Source: Oceanispirochaeta crateris
Lineage (GTDB): Bacteria; Spirochaetota; Spirochaetia; DSM-2461
Direction of reading: 5' to 3'
DNA: 64,000 nt
Assembly (NCBI RefSeq): GCF_008329965.1
Contig: NZ_CP036150.1
Location: 124,001-188,000, forward strand
The notes below the pieces were generated by a model. The model was not told the origin of the DNA. It did not search any database and worked only from the letters and a program-made list of their open reading frames with translations. Below are positions 1 to 8,711 of the stretch, one piece after another; positions within the stretch are counted from its first letter, which is position 1, and every line of letters begins with the position of its first letter. The translations under genes and the position numbers were made by a program.

Positions 1-678
1 GCTTTGGAAGCCGCTTTGCAAATGCGGGAGCAACACGGTGGATCTGTTACCGCTTTGAGCATGGGACCGCCCTCGGCCATGAAAGCTCTCCGGGAAGCCC
101 TTGCCATGGGATGTGATGACGCCTGTCTTGTGTCTGACAGAAAATTCGGAGGTTCTGATACCTGGGCTACCTCCTATATTATTTCTAGAGCCATCGCCGC
201 CCTGGGTGACTTCGATCTGATTCTCTGCGGGGAACGGGCAACCGATGGCGATACGGCACAGGTCGGCCCCGGCATAGCCGCCTGGTTGGATCTTCCTTTG
301 GCCAGTTATGTTTCCAAAGTTGAGTCTCTGGATGCACAGAAGGGCACTTTGCTGGTGGAACGACTGATCGAAGAGGGTTATCAGCGTTTATCCCTCTGTC
401 TTCCGGCACTACTAACGGTTGTCAAAGAGATTGCCGAGCCTAGACTCCCGACTCTCGAAGGAAAAAAACGATCCATCAACACAGAAATCCCCATCTTAGG
501 TTCGGAAAATATGGACCTGGAGCCTGCCTATCTTGGTCTGAGAGGCTCTCCCACTAAAGTTGTGAAAATTATGACCCCCCAGGTCACCCGGGGAGGTCGT
601 GTTATAGAGGCCGGAGATGATACCCCCGCAGCGGTGGGGGAATTGATCAAATATCTGAAAGAAAAGGATCTTGTATGA
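1..678 (+). CDS. etfB: Electron transfer flavoprotein, beta subunit (5' end cut by window)
   Basis: EtfB pairs with EtfA to carry electrons between flavin dehydrogenases and other carriers in the cytoplasm. The reading frame is open from base 1, so roughly the first 35-40 residues of a ~260-residue protein lie outside the window. The loop DGDTAQVGP (visible residues about 81-89) is the EtfB nucleotide-binding motif, and the fold continues to a normal C-terminus. Its TGA stop overlaps the ATG of the next gene (ATGA), which implies translational coupling to the EtfA-dehydrogenase fusion. With that partner it resembles the Etf half of an electron-bifurcating lactate dehydrogenase (LctB in Acetobacterium). 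Whether it bifurcates cannot be decided from sequence alone. Confidence 0.93.
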   Translation, partial: ALEAALQMREQHGGSVTALSMGPPSAMKALREALAMGCDDACLVSDRKFGGSDTWATSYIISRAIAALGDFDLILCGERATDGDTAQVGPGIAAWLDLPLASYVSKVESLDAQKGTLLVERLIEEGYQRLSLCLPALLTVVKEIAEPRLPTLEGKKRSINTEIPILGSENMDLEPAYLGLRGSPTKVVKIMTPQVTRGGRVIEAGDDTPAAVGELIKYLKEKDLV

Positions 679-3146
679 GTTTTGTATGGACTATAGCCGA
701 ACAGCACAAGGGGATATTGAAGGATGTCTCATTTGAACTTTTAGCCAGAGGACGCAGTCTGGCAGATGAGGTTGATACAAAACTGGCCTCAGTCGTGATT
801 GGATACGGAGTCGGTCAGGAAGAGCTGTCCCGCTTGATTGCCGGGGGAGCCGACGAGGTGTACAGTGTTCAACACCCCGCATTGGAAGAGTTCAGTTGTG
901 AATCCTACAGTGCGGTTTTGCAGAATCTGATTAAAACCTGGAATCCCAGCATCATTCTTGCCTCGGCCACAACCCAGGGACGTACTCTCATGCCCCATGT
1001 TGCTGTCAAAGTACATACAGGCCTCACTGCGGACTGTACGGAACTTGCCATAGAACCCGGGACTGACAATCTGCTACAGACCAGGCCGGCTATCGGTGGT
1101 AATATCATGGCAACCATAAAAACACCCGATCATCGACCACAAATGGCAACTATCCGCCCGAAATCCAACAAGGTTTTGAAACCCGATTCATCCAGGGTCG
1201 GACAAATTATTGAAGTCCTTGTCCTGGAGTCTCTCCTTGACTCAAGGGTTAAAATCATTGGTTATCGAGAGGGTAACACCGGGTTTGTCAACCTTGAAGA
1301 GGCCGATATCGTTGTTGCCGGAGGACGGGGGTTTAAAAAATCCGAAAACTTCAGCATGCTGGACGAAGCCGCAACACGATTGGGCGGGGTGGTTGGCGCC
1401 ACCCGTGATGCCGTCGATAGAGGCTGGATCTCCTATCCCCATCAGATTGGTTTGAGTGGTAAAACCATATCTTCCCGCTTGTATGTAGGCGCGGGAATCT
1501 CAGGTTCTATTCAGCATCTGGCGGGTATAAAAACCTGTGAAACCATCGTTTCTATAAACTCCGACCCTGAGGCAAATCTTCACAAGGTTGCTGATTTTGG
1601 TATTGTGGGCGATCTTTTTGAAGTCATGCCCGAACTGATCAGGCAGCTGGGCGGGAAATCCTCTGATCTGGATATTCCCCAGGAGAAAACGAGTTCTCAA
1701 ACTGAAAAGAAAATATTCCGCACAAGAACTTCGGCATCTCCCTATGCTCGGGTGAATAAGGCTCATGTAAAAGAACTGAAAACCATCGTCGGTCAGGGAA
1801 ATGTCATTGTGGATGAAGAGCGTCTGGAATCCTATTCTCATGATGAGACAGATGCTTCTGAATATGCTGTCATACCGGAAGTTGTGGTATTACCAAGTAC
1901 TACAGAAGAAGTGTCCAAAATCATGAAACTTGCCAACCGAGAGAATATTCCTGTCACTCCCCGGGGGGCTGGATCGGGTCTTTCGGGTGGAGCCATCCCC
2001 TGTTTCGGCGGTATTCTGATTTCTGTGGAGAAAATGAACTCTCTCATAGAGCTGGATGTGGATAATATGGTGGCCGAGGTAGAAGCCGGCATGATAACCA
2101 ATGAATTTGCTCAGGAAGTCCAGGAACGGGGTCTTTTCTTTGCCGGCTATCCCATGAGTCTTGAGACTTGTTTTATCGGAGGGAATATTGCCGAAAATGC
2201 AGGTGGCGGTAAGGCCGTAAAATACGGTGTCACAGGGCGTTATATTATGGGCCTTGAGATGGTCACTCCAACAGGCGACATTGTCCGCCTTGGGGGAAAA
2301 GCACCCAAGGATGTATCGGGTTATGATTTAAAGCAGCTCATTGTAGGGTCTGAAGGCACCCTGGGGATTGTCACAAAGGCGACGATCCGTCTCATAGGAC
2401 TGCCTACGGTCAGTGCGGATCTTCTGGTTTTATTTGACACTCCCCGGCAGGCTATCGATGCCGTACCAGTGATCATAAAGTCAGGCATTGTCCCGACAGG
2501 GCTTGAATTCATGGATCGGCTGTCTGCACAGACAAGCTGCCGGTATCTCAACGAGAGCCTTCCCTATGGTGAAGCAGGGGCTATGCTTCTGATTGAACTG
2601 GATGGGAATAACAGCAAGCAGGTGGAAGCAGATCTTCTAACCGTTGGTGAGCTTTGTATGCAGAGTTCTGCCACTCAGGTTTTTGTGGCGGAGGACTCCA
2701 ATACCAAAGAGAGAATCTGGAATGTCCGGCGTAATGTTGCAGAGGCCTTCAAGGTCTTTAGTCCTGTTCAGTCCTTGGAAGACATTGTTGTTCCTACCTC
2801 CCGAATCCCCGAATTGATTCCGGAATTGGAAAGAGTCAGTCAAAAATACGGTATGCTGATTCCCTGTTACGGCCACGCAGGAGACGGAAATCTCCATGCC
2901 ACCCTGGTGAAAGATCCGGAAATGTCTATGGAGACCTGGAAGGTGAATGAGGATGCAGCCCTGAAGGAAATTTACCGCATAACCATGGGATTCGGCGGGA
3001 AGATAAGCGGTGAACACGGCATCGGTCTGAAAAGAAAATCCTATCTTAAGGATCTCATTGATCCTGTAGAACTGGATTTGATGAGGGGTATTAAAAAAGC
3101 ATGGGATCCAAAAAATATATTGAATCCCGGTAAGATCTTCGATTAG
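675..3146 (+). CDS. Fusion: EtfA (alpha subunit) + FAD-linked 2-hydroxyacid (D-lactate/glycolate) dehydrogenase
   Basis: An 823-residue protein made of two complete enzymes. Residues 1-326 are EtfA: the C-terminal FAD domain shows VAGGRGF (about 213-220), GATRDAVDRGW and GAGISGSIQHLAG. Residues about 327-360 are a polar Ser/Thr-rich linker. Residues about 361-823 are a GlcD/LctD-type flavoenzyme with PRGAGSGLSGG (429-439) for FAD, and GHAGDGNLH (about 733-741) and SGEHGIGLKR near the C-terminus. In Acetobacterium woodii the same parts are separate (LctB, LctC, LctD) and drive lactate oxidation with NAD by electron confurcation. Here LctC and LctD equivalents are one polypeptide, and no N-terminal ferredoxin domain is seen. 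The substrate (lactate, glycolate or another 2-hydroxyacid) is inferred. The start overlaps the etfB stop. Confidence 0.9.
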   Translation: MSFVWTIAEQHKGILKDVSFELLARGRSLADEVDTKLASVVIGYGVGQEELSRLIAGGADEVYSVQHPALEEFSCESYSAVLQNLIKTWNPSIILASATTQGRTLMPHVAVKVHTGLTADCTELAIEPGTDNLLQTRPAIGGNIMATIKTPDHRPQMATIRPKSNKVLKPDSSRVGQIIEVLVLESLLDSRVKIIGYREGNTGFVNLEEADIVVAGGRGFKKSENFSMLDEAATRLGGVVGATRDAVDRGWISYPHQIGLSGKTISSRLYVGAGISGSIQHLAGIKTCETIVSINSDPEANLHKVADFGIVGDLFEVMPELIRQLGGKSSDLDIPQEKTSSQTEKKIFRTRTSASPYARVNKAHVKELKTIVGQGNVIVDEERLESYSHDETDASEYAVIPEVVVLPSTTEEVSKIMKLANRENIPVTPRGAGSGLSGGAIPCFGGILISVEKMNSLIELDVDNMVAEVEAGMITNEFAQEVQERGLFFAGYPMSLETCFIGGNIAENAGGGKAVKYGVTGRYIMGLEMVTPTGDIVRLGGKAPKDVSGYDLKQLIVGSEGTLGIVTKATIRLIGLPTVSADLLVLFDTPRQAIDAVPVIIKSGIVPTGLEFMDRLSAQTSCRYLNESLPYGEAGAMLLIELDGNNSKQVEADLLTVGELCMQSSATQVFVAEDSNTKERIWNVRRNVAEAFKVFSPVQSLEDIVVPTSRIPELIPELERVSQKYGMLIPCYGHAGDGNLHATLVKDPEMSMETWKVNEDAALKEIYRITMGFGGKISGEHGIGLKRKSYLKDLIDPVELDLMRGIKKAWDPKNILNPGKIFD

Positions 3147-3176
3147 AGTGGCATATCGGGGAGGTTGATTCAACTG

Positions 3177-3782
3177 ATGGGTAGACGAGAAGAGAAGGCT
3201 CAAGAAACAAAGAGTCGCCTAATGAAGAACGCATTGCAGCTCTTTCGGGAAAAGGGTTATGACATGGTTACCGTTGAAGATATCACCCGGGCTACGGCTG
3301 TAGCCAAGGGCACTTTTTACAGTTATTTTGAAACAAAGAGTGATATCATAGTGGAGGAATTCTGGAAAATTGACAGGTATTATCAGGACTATGCGTCCCG
3401 AAATCTCAAGCGATATAGTCGGGGTGCGGAAAAACTAAGGGCCTTTACACGGGCCCAGATGCGCTATGTCAGAGATCATGTGGGAGTGAAGAATCTGAAA
3501 ATCCTCTATGCCAATCAGATCCTTACCTCCGAGTCTAATCAGGTTATCATTGATCCTGAAAGGCAATGGTATCAAATCATTCAGGATATTATTGCCGGTG
3601 CTCAGGAAACAGGGGAGTTCCGGAATCTTCAGGACCCAGAGTCCTTGGCTGTTCTGTTCAATCGTTCCATGAGATCCGTCTTCCTGGATTGGTGCATCTC
3701 CGATGGAGAATTGAATCTGGTCAATGAGGGAATCAGGTATTGCGAAGAATGGTTGATTCCGGTGCTTCGGTCGGAACCCTGA
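3177..3782 (+). CDS. TetR/AcrR-family transcriptional regulator
   Basis: A 201-residue repressor-type regulator. The N-terminal helix-turn-helix is typical: SRLMKNALQLF, then VTVEDITRATAVAKGTFYSYF, which is the TetR recognition helix signature. The C-terminal ~150 residues are the variable ligand-binding helical domain. An in-frame TTG lies upstream at 3165, but GGGGAGG at 3158-3164 abuts it, so the ATG at 3177 with a 12-base gap is the better start. It follows the Etf-dehydrogenase gene by 30 bases on the same strand and may control that operon in response to its substrate or an acyl compound; that is inference from position. Confidence 0.88.
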   Translation: MGRREEKAQETKSRLMKNALQLFREKGYDMVTVEDITRATAVAKGTFYSYFETKSDIIVEEFWKIDRYYQDYASRNLKRYSRGAEKLRAFTRAQMRYVRDHVGVKNLKILYANQILTSESNQVIIDPERQWYQIIQDIIAGAQETGEFRNLQDPESLAVLFNRSMRSVFLDWCISDGELNLVNEGIRYCEEWLIPVLRSEP

Positions 3783-3868
3783 TCTTGCTCTAGGATTCTA
3801 CAGGCATCAGAATCATCAAAAGGAAATCTTCTACCTTTTCAATTATACTATTGGGAAGGGGGGACACT

Positions 3869-5131
3869 GTGACTCTCAATCATAAAGAATCTGGTTTGTC
3901 TGTGAGTTCCGGTTTTAGAGCTCCTAGGAATTTCTTTTTTTTAAATGTTTTTCTATTCCAGCTCCGAAGGGGAACAGAACCAGCCAGGTCGCTGATTTTA
4001 AATGGCCTCATCTTTTTCTCTCTTCTTGTTCTATCAGGCAGTTGTTACGCCGATTCCGCCAAAAGTGAAATTGAAGGAAATGCAGGAACCATTCTCCTTT
4101 CTGAAAACTATGGCATGTTTAACGAACCCTGGGCCATGACATTCCTACCAGAGGGAGATCTTCTGATTACTGAGAAGAGTGGAAATCTGATTTATTTTCG
4201 CATGAAGGATCGTTCTAGAATCCGGGTCGGGGGTGTTCCTGATGTTGTCAACCGAGGGCAGGGAGGCTTGGGGGATATCATCCTTCATCCTCAATACCAG
4301 GACAATCATCTGATTTACTTCTCCTATGTTGAAGAGGACGGATCTGGAAACAGCGGTGCCGTGGTGGTGAGGGCCCGTCTTCAGGGGGCTTCAGCAGGGT
4401 ATGAATTGAAAAACATGGAAGTCCTCTGGCGTCAAACTCCAAAAGTTGCAGGGAACGGCCACTTCTCTCACCGTCTGGCCTTCAGTTTTGATGGATCTCT
4501 CTATATAAGCTCAGGTGAACGCCAGAAACAGGCCCCGGCTCAGAGCTGGACCCAAAATCTTGGAAAGATCATCAGGTTAAACGAAGATGGATCTGTTCCG
4601 GAGGATAATCCCTTTCAGGACAAAGGTGAGTTGGCAAAAACATTCTGGACACTGGGGCATCGTAATCTTTTAGGAATTGCTTTTGATAAAGAGGGCCGGT
4701 TATGGGCACATGAAATGGGCCCGAGACACGGAGATGAGTTCAACTTGATTCTCAGAGGGGCTAATTATGGTTGGCCATTGGTTTCCTGGGGTGATCAATA
4801 TTCGGGTGCTTCCATTCCCGATCATGACACAGGTCCCGAGTTTCATTCTCCCGAAGTATACTGGGTCCCCTCTATTGCACCTTCTGGTTTAGTCATCTAC
4901 GAAGGTGCTCTTTTCTCAGCTTGGCAAGGTAATGCCCTTATGGGTGGCCTTGTCTCAAAAGCTCTGATACGAGTCAATATTCAGGGAAGTCATGCCATGG
5001 AGGTTGAACGTTTTGCCATGGAGAAACGAATCCGTGAGGTGGAGCAAGGGCCAGATGGTGCTCTCTGGGTCCTGGAGGATCAAAGAGGCGGTCGTCTATT
5101 GCGGCTCACGCCTATTTCTTCTCAAAGATAA
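3869..5131 (+). CDS. PQQ-type soluble aldose/sorbosone dehydrogenase-like protein, exported
   Basis: A six-bladed beta-propeller of the glucose/sorbosone dehydrogenase family (YliI/Asd type), which oxidises sugars in the periplasm using pyrroloquinoline quinone. Visible family motifs are [21 protein letters not shown] at the start of the propeller, [39 protein letters not shown] and [13 protein letters not shown] followed by GANYGWP. The GTG at 3869 is preferred because GGAAGGGGGG ends six bases upstream. A hydrophobic stretch at about residues 41-57, ending SGSCYA, suggests a secretion signal or lipoprotein anchor after an unusually long N-terminus. No PQQ synthesis genes are in the window, so cofactor supply is unknown. 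Confidence 0.85.
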   Translation: MTLNHKESGLSVSSGFRAPRNFFFLNVFLFQLRRGTEPARSLILNGLIFFSLLVLSGSCYADSAKSEIEGNAGTILLSENYGMFNEPWAMTFLPEGDLLITEKSGNLIYFRMKDRSRIRVGGVPDVVNRGQGGLGDIILHPQYQDNHLIYFSYVEEDGSGNSGAVVVRARLQGASAGYELKNMEVLWRQTPKVAGNGHFSHRLAFSFDGSLYISSGERQKQAPAQSWTQNLGKIIRLNEDGSVPEDNPFQDKGELAKTFWTLGHRNLLGIAFDKEGRLWAHEMGPRHGDEFNLILRGANYGWPLVSWGDQYSGASIPDHDTGPEFHSPEVYWVPSIAPSGLVIYEGALFSAWQGNALMGGLVSKALIRVNIQGSHAMEVERFAMEKRIREVEQGPDGALWVLEDQRGGRLLRLTPISSQR

Positions 5132-5137
5132 TATTCC

Positions 5138-7141
5138 TTACGGCCCTTCTCTCAGAAGGGCTGTTTTTCCTTTCTGATCCAAAATATCCCGAATTGATCC
5201 TAGGAATTCTTTCATATCGTAGGGCTTCATAATGAACCCTTTTAGACCGATGGATAAGGCTTTTTCTTTATTCATATGAGAGCTGTAACCAGTACAGAGA
5301 ACAATAGGGATTTCCGGTCTGATTTTCAGTGCTTCCAACGCTAGGTTTTCACCGGTTAAATCGGGCATTGTCTGGTCTGTGATGATGAGATCAAAGTCAT
5401 TTGGGGAGGATGCAAAAAGCTCGAGGGCTTCTACGCTCTTCTTTCTGGCCGTGACTTCATAGCCTAATCCTTCCAGACTCCTTCTTGTTATTTCCAGAAT
5501 ACTATCTTCATCATCGACAATGAGGATTTTTTCCGATCCACCTATTGGAACACTGTCTTCCTGTTTTGGTTCAATGGGGTGGCTTTCGACCCTGGGAAAG
5601 TAGATCTTAATGGATGTTCCGGTTCCAAAAGAACTGTCCAGCCTTATACCAGCGTTGATATTCTTGAGGATTCCGGCAACTACAGCTAATCCCATCCCCG
5701 AGCCTTTCCCAACTTCTTTTGTTGTAAAATAAGGATCGAAAATTTTATGGATATCCCGATTTTTGATACCTGTTCCATTATCTTCAATTTGCAGTAGAAT
5801 GTAGGGCCCTGCTGTCAATGACGGGTCATCCTTGAGCTCTGTCTCGCTGAGATAGGCCGTACTCAAACGAACCGTTAAGACTCCACCCTTTTCATCCATA
5901 GCCTGGGCCGCATTGGTGCAGAGGTTCATCATGATCTGGTGAATCTGGGTAGGATCAGCCAGGGTGTTTCCGCATTGAGGATCAAGGTCCTCCTCAATTC
6001 TAATTGTTGAAGGGATGGACGCCCGGATGAGTTTTAAATCTTCCTGAATGATTTCAAAAACATAGACAGATTGGCATTGGCTGCTGTCTTTACGGCTGTA
6101 ATATAGGATCTGTTTTACAAGGTCCCTGGCCCGGAATCCGGCCTTCATTATCTGCTCAATTTGATATCGAACACGGCTCTCATTGGAGAGATCCAGAAGG
6201 GTCAGATCTGCATAGCCGAGAATTGCCGTGAGGATATTATTGAAATCATGGGCAATGCCACCAGCCAGAGTTCCAACTGCTTCCATCTTCTGCGATTGAC
6301 TGAGTTGCGCTTCAAGAGCCTTCTTATTTTCTTCCGCCTGTATCTGTTCGGTTAAATCGAGTCCGAAGGACCAGTTTTGTTCGCCCAGTGTTATGAACCC
6401 CCAGGATACGATTTTCTTGGTCCCGTCTTTACAGCAAACTTCGGTTACTCTGGTCTCAATGTCTGAATGTGTTTCAATGGCCTTTGCGATATCTTTTTGC
6501 CATTTTCCAACGACTTCCTGACGGTATTCCGGGTCTGGATATGCCAGGGGCCACCAATGGCTAGCAGTAGGTATTTCATCAATTGTATAACCGAATAATT
6601 CTGTGAATCTTGAATTTAAGTAGAGGCATTTTTGATCGATTTCTTCTGACATGTAAATGGCCAAGGGAGAAGTCTCTGCAAGAGCTTTGAATCTCATTTC
6701 GCTTTCTTTGAGTGCCTTTTCCGCTTGTTTTCTTTCTTCCACTTCTTTGAGGAGATCTTTTGTATGAAGACGGACAACCCGGTTTAGCATCAGTCTACAA
6801 AAGAGGAAGAACAAGACACATAGGCTAATGCCGCCGATGATTTTCCATAGAATCCTGTGGTTCTCCTGATCTGTTATTTTTTCAAGGGAGCCCATCCATT
6901 TAGAGTATATCCTCTCTTCCTTCTCTGTCGTCATCAGGGCTAACTCTATTTTGTTGTTGACTTCAGATTCTTCTGATATTCCTGTTCTTCCGGAGTTCGG
7001 GGGGGAGGCTGTTTTCTCCCGGAGGGGCAGGGACCCTATTATTGGGAGGGCGTACTCTCCGGTCTGATTCAATGCATAAGAAATATTTCCAATAATGAGG
7101 GAGAAAAGAAGCAAACATAACTGTATCTTTGAATTGAAAAT
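5138..7141 (-). CDS. Hybrid sensor histidine kinase (TM-PAS-HisKA-HATPase-receiver)
   Basis: A membrane sensor kinase of about 667 residues. In order: a signal or membrane segment at the N-terminus, an ~80-residue extracytoplasmic part, a transmembrane helix (WKIIGGISLCVLFFLF), a short coiled coil, a PAS domain (about 145-265), a HisKA domain with phospho-acceptor in GGIAHDFNN, an ATPase domain with NAAQAMD and DNGTGI, and a C-terminal receiver with phospho-acceptor in IITDQTMPDLTG. No DNA-binding output is present, so it probably signals through a phosphorelay. The first usual start codon is a TTG at 7114 without a good ribosome site. An ATT at 7139-7141 lies 5 bases after GGAGG and yields a standard signal peptide (MFNSKIQLCLLLFSL...), so I place the start there. 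Confidence 0.87.
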   Translation of the reverse strand: MFNSKIQLCLLLFSLIIGNISYALNQTGEYALPIIGSLPLREKTASPPNSGRTGISEESEVNNKIELALMTTEKEERIYSKWMGSLEKITDQENHRILWKIIGGISLCVLFFLFCRLMLNRVVRLHTKDLLKEVEERKQAEKALKESEMRFKALAETSPLAIYMSEEIDQKCLYLNSRFTELFGYTIDEIPTASHWWPLAYPDPEYRQEVVGKWQKDIAKAIETHSDIETRVTEVCCKDGTKKIVSWGFITLGEQNWSFGLDLTEQIQAEENKKALEAQLSQSQKMEAVGTLAGGIAHDFNNILTAILGYADLTLLDLSNESRVRYQIEQIMKAGFRARDLVKQILYYSRKDSSQCQSVYVFEIIQEDLKLIRASIPSTIRIEEDLDPQCGNTLADPTQIHQIMMNLCTNAAQAMDEKGGVLTVRLSTAYLSETELKDDPSLTAGPYILLQIEDNGTGIKNRDIHKIFDPYFTTKEVGKGSGMGLAVVAGILKNINAGIRLDSSFGTGTSIKIYFPRVESHPIEPKQEDSVPIGGSEKILIVDDEDSILEITRRSLEGLGYEVTARKKSVEALELFASSPNDFDLIITDQTMPDLTGENLALEALKIRPEIPIVLCTGYSSHMNKEKALSIGLKGFIMKPYDMKEFLGSIRDILDQKGKTALLREGP
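5143..5168 (+). terminator. Rho-independent terminator inside the 3' end of the convergent kinase gene
   Basis: An 8-bp stem, GCCCTTCT / AGAAGGGC, with a CTC loop is followed by TGTTTTT. It ends the sugar-dehydrogenase transcript. The hairpin lies within the last codons of the convergent histidine kinase gene, whose stop is at 5138. Confidence 0.8.
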
Positions 7142-7212
7142 ATGGACCTCCGGAAAAAGACGAAAGGGTCTTCTAAGCTTTCAATTATAGCGCATTCTAA
7201 AGGAGGGGATAA

Positions 7213-7386
7213 GTGGCTGACCCATTCATTTATGGATGTGACAGATATTTTTTTATATCCGTATTCCCTTCATTTGTGATAGGGTATAGAAAACAAGAAG
7301 GGAGTCTTTGGAAGAGATCCTGCCGCAAGGTCAGTCGATCTGGAAAGGTCTCCCTCTTAGCCCTTGCAGCTTCCAGTTTTTTATAA
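7213..7386 (+). CDS. Possible small ORF, 57 residues, unknown
   Basis: A GTG at 7213 sits five bases behind AGGAGGGG (7201-7208) and opens a 57-codon frame ending TAA at 7384-7386. The product would be basic in its second half and has two cysteines; I recognise no family. The strong ribosome site is the only positive evidence. It lies in a 250-base gap between the divergent kinase gene and the convergent NifX-like gene. It may be chance. Confidence 0.22.
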   Translation: MADPFIYGCDRYFFISVFPSFVIGYRKQEGSLWKRSCRKVSRSGKVSLLALAASSFL

Positions 7387-7392
7387 TTCTTA

Positions 7393-7758
7393 TCAGGCTC
7401 GTCGTAAACCGGTGGACTTATTTTTTTCTATCAGTGGCAATTGGTGATTAGACCAGGCCTTAATGGCCGCATTCGCCGTCTTAGATTTTCCTTGTTTGAA
7501 TACGGGAATACCAAATTGTATGAGTGCATCCATTCCCTGTGGACCTACTTCCGGAGCAATGAGTACTCCTGCCCCCTGGTCTACAATCAGTTGAACAGCC
7601 AGTAAACCTGCTCCTCCTGCTTCATCTTTAGCCATATTTTTAAGTGATAAAAACGTTTCTTCTTCTGTGTCGTATATTAAAAAATTCTCACATCGTCCAA
7701 AACGTTCATCCAGTTCACTATCGAGATCCGTACCTTTACTGCATAGTGCCAGAATCAT
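7393..7758 (-). CDS. NifX/NifB-type dinitrogenase cofactor family protein (Orp-like), first copy
   Basis: A 121-residue protein of the PF02579 family, whose members (NifX, NifY, NifB C-terminus, the orange protein Orp) bind metal-sulfur clusters or cofactor precursors. The family start is clear: MILALCSKGTDLDSELDERFGRCENFLIY, in which the D-x-RFGR pattern is the signature. It continues with AGLLAVQLIVDQGAGVLIAPEVGPQGMDAL. Cysteines at the sixth position and in GRCE are unusual additions that could ligate metal. There are no nif structural genes here, so nitrogen fixation is not implied. It is the second gene of an operon with the next NifX-like gene, 115 bases upstream. Start ATG has AAGGAT seven bases ahead. 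Confidence 0.85.
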   Translation of the reverse strand: MILALCSKGTDLDSELDERFGRCENFLIYDTEEETFLSLKNMAKDEAGGAGLLAVQLIVDQGAGVLIAPEVGPQGMDALIQFGIPVFKQGKSKTANAAIKAWSNHQLPLIEKNKSTGLRRA

Positions 7759-7873
7759 TTTTTTTATCCTTCTGGAGTTTTATAGTCATCTCCGGAGACT
7801 TTGAGTTGTTACAGCCCTGGGACCGTTCGGTCATGTGGGTTTATACAATGAGCATCAGGAACTAGGGCCTTTT

Positions 7874-8236
7874 TCAGCCGTGGTCATGGCTGTGATCACA
7901 TACAGATCCGGTGGACTCCAGATCTCCTTTGATAAATGTCTCGAGATTTTCTTCAATTGTTCCAGTTGCTCCTAAAATGACATCGATTCCGTGTCCTTTG
8001 AAAATATCAACAGCCATGCCACCCATACCACCAGTAATGATGGCACTGGCTCCCTGTTCGTGAACAAAGGCAGGGATGACTCCTGGAGCATGCGCTGGGG
8101 GAGTGACATACTCTGTCGCTTCTACCTTTCCATTCTCTAAGGTGCAGAAGACAAATTCCTTGGCATGACCAAAGTGTTCTTCCACATGTTTTCTGTCGTT
8201 ACTCGGGAAGGCTATCTTCATCTTTTTCTGTTCCAT
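7874..8236 (-). CDS. NifX/NifB-type dinitrogenase cofactor family protein (Orp-like), second copy, His-rich tail
   Basis: A 120-residue PF02579-family protein: KIAFPSNDRKHVEEHFGHAKEFVFC, then GASAIITGGMGGMAVDIFKGHGIDVILGATGTIEENLETF. The tail CDHSHDHG is rich in histidine and could bind metal. This form resembles the Orp-type proteins found with MinD-like ferredoxin ATPases in anaerobes. AGGAG lies nine bases before the ATG. It is the promoter-proximal gene of a two-gene operon, divergent from the DUF134 regulator, with a 16-bp palindrome between them that also resembles a site in the second Orp locus at 60475. Expression is therefore probably controlled by DUF134. Confidence 0.87.
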   Translation of the reverse strand: MEQKKMKIAFPSNDRKHVEEHFGHAKEFVFCTLENGKVEATEYVTPPAHAPGVIPAFVHEQGASAIITGGMGGMAVDIFKGHGIDVILGATGTIEENLETFIKGDLESTGSVCDHSHDHG

Positions 8237-8269
8237 AATCGGTTCTCCTCAAAATCGTCTCTTTTAAAA

Positions 8270-8285
8270 ATGTGCATATGCACAT
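8270..8285. promoter_or_regulatory. 16-bp perfect palindrome ATGTGCATATGCACAT, candidate DUF134 operator
   Basis: Two octamers, ATGTGCAT and ATGCACAT, meet head to head to give a perfect 16-bp palindrome, 34 bases before the NifX-like start and about 114 bases before the divergent DUF134 start. On the minus strand it lies just downstream of a plausible promoter (TTGATT, 17 bases, TACATT). The same octamers recur, in the other order and with one mismatch, within the promoter region of the second DUF134 gene (60475-60490). Confidence 0.6.
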
Positions 8286-8399
8286 ATAATGTATCATGAC
8301 GATCTTCGTGAATCAAGTCTGAAGAGTGTGAATTTTGTTTCTTTTCGCTTTGAGTTAACAAACTGAAAAGAATTGATTAGAATGCACAAAGGAAAAATT

Positions 8400-8684
8400 A
8401 TGCCCAGAAGACATAAACAAAGAAATTGCCGCCGCCTTGAAGGAAAAAGAAATTTTAAACCATCGGGGATACCATCGATGAAACTCGAAAAGACTGAACT
8501 CCATTTGGATGAATTTGAAGCCATTCGGCTGTGTGATTATGATGGAATGAGTCAGATCGAAGCATCCCTGTCTATGGGGGTCTCCCGGGCTACAGTCCAG
8601 CGTCTCCTTCTTTCAGGAAGAAAAAAAATTGTAGACGTCTTACTCCATACGAAAGAACTCATTATCAATGAAAAATTGGACTGA
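8400..8684 (+). CDS. DUF134-family DNA-binding protein, first copy
   Basis: A 94-residue member of the DUF134 (PF02001) family, small helix-turn-helix proteins related to sigma-70 region 4 and usually found beside Orp/NifX and MinD-like genes. The family start MPRRHKQRNCRRL and the core LHLDEFEAIRLCDYDGMSQ, then GVSRATVQRLLLSGRKK (the recognition helix), are clear. Start chosen at ATG 8400 (AAAGGA seven bases upstream, and the family begins MPR); ATG 8382 and TTG 8373 are in frame but fit less well. Unlike the copy at 60514 it has no C-terminal zinc ribbon. Likely represses the divergent NifX-like operon and itself. Confidence 0.87.
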   Translation: MPRRHKQRNCRRLEGKRNFKPSGIPSMKLEKTELHLDEFEAIRLCDYDGMSQIEASLSMGVSRATVQRLLLSGRKKIVDVLLHTKELIINEKLD

Positions 8685-8711
8685 TTCTGTCCTCCTAGTC
8701 ATTCTGGTCCT

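Noticed and set aside
7393-8236. Nitrogen fixation role for the NifX-like genes
   Set aside because: No nifHDK, nifB or nifEN in the window; the gene set is that of Orp-type clusters.
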